Shown here: piece by piece, positions 7,572-7,574 of the stretch
Numbering within the stretch: the stretch's first letter is position 1
Layout of the letters: each line of letters begins with the position of its first letter
Assembly (NCBI GenBank): GCA_022511055.1
Contig: JAFLSH010000146.1
Coordinates: forward strand, 1 to 7,574
Length of the DNA: 7,574 bases
Source of the DNA: Prevotella sp.
GTDB lineage: Bacteria > Bacteroidota > Bacteroidia > Bacteroidales > Bacteroidaceae
Direction of reading: 5' to 3'
Made by a program: the position numbers and the translations under genes
The notes under the pieces: generated by a model
What the model was told of the DNA's origin: nothing
The model's input: the letters and a program-made list of their open reading frames with translations, nothing else
The model's database searches: none

Positions 7572-7574
7572 AAA

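Noticed and set aside
7464..7574. An open frame from ATG 7464 to the window end with GGAG 9 nt upstream, encoding a Pro/Thr-rich peptide
   Set aside because: G-free DNA cannot encode TAG or TGA, so openness means little. The GGAG belongs to the repeat cluster, and Bacteroidota seldom rely on such sites. The peptide only reads out the 9-bp repeats (PTK, PTI, PTP).
7381..7574. CRISPR array at the right end
   Set aside because: The repeats are 8-9 nt (or ~21-nt degenerate units) with no unique spacers of regular 30-nt length and no cas genes.

Overview
The window is a slice of a polysaccharide-utilisation-type locus from a member of the Bacteroidota, most likely a Bacteroidales/Prevotella-like organism with fairly high GC. 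Three things point there: SusC/RagA- and SusD/RagB-family proteins encoded side by side, a promoter that matches the Bacteroides -33/-7 consensus (TTTG, 19 nt, TAnnTTTG), and no purine-rich Shine-Dalgarno sequence ahead of the susC-like gene. No enzyme, regulator, transposon, RNA gene or CRISPR array is visible. The glycan target therefore cannot be assigned from this window.

Layout: (1) nt 3-1790 is the 3' part of a SusD-like lipoprotein gene whose first ~77 codons lie upstream of the window. (2) nt 1791-2064 is a 274-bp intergenic region. It holds a strong intrinsic terminator (1823-1856), a 10-bp tandem repeat (1896-1915), a consensus Bacteroidota promoter (1963-1993), and a perfect 7-bp inverted repeat in the leader (2033-2049). 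(3) nt 2065-5325 is a complete SusC-like TonB-dependent transporter gene. (4) 15 nt later, nt 5341-7368 is a complete SusD-like lipoprotein gene. (5) nt 7369-7574 has no credible gene but is highly structured: C-free GGAGTTAA repeats, then a G-free stretch holding a minus-strand G-quadruplex motif and five 9-bp tandem repeats.

How it works: the SusC-like barrel and its SusD-like surface lid should form one outer-membrane importer that captures a ligand and moves it into the periplasm using TonB energy. The first SusD-like protein is a close paralogue of the second, so the locus is probably a tandem array of SusC/SusD pairs, with another susC expected just upstream. The terminator and promoter between the pairs argue that they are separate transcription units. 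The most interesting points are the diverged SusD duplication with different codon choice, the hairpin at the susC start, and the unusual strand-asymmetric repeat region at the right end. I see no convincing sign of a wholly new system.
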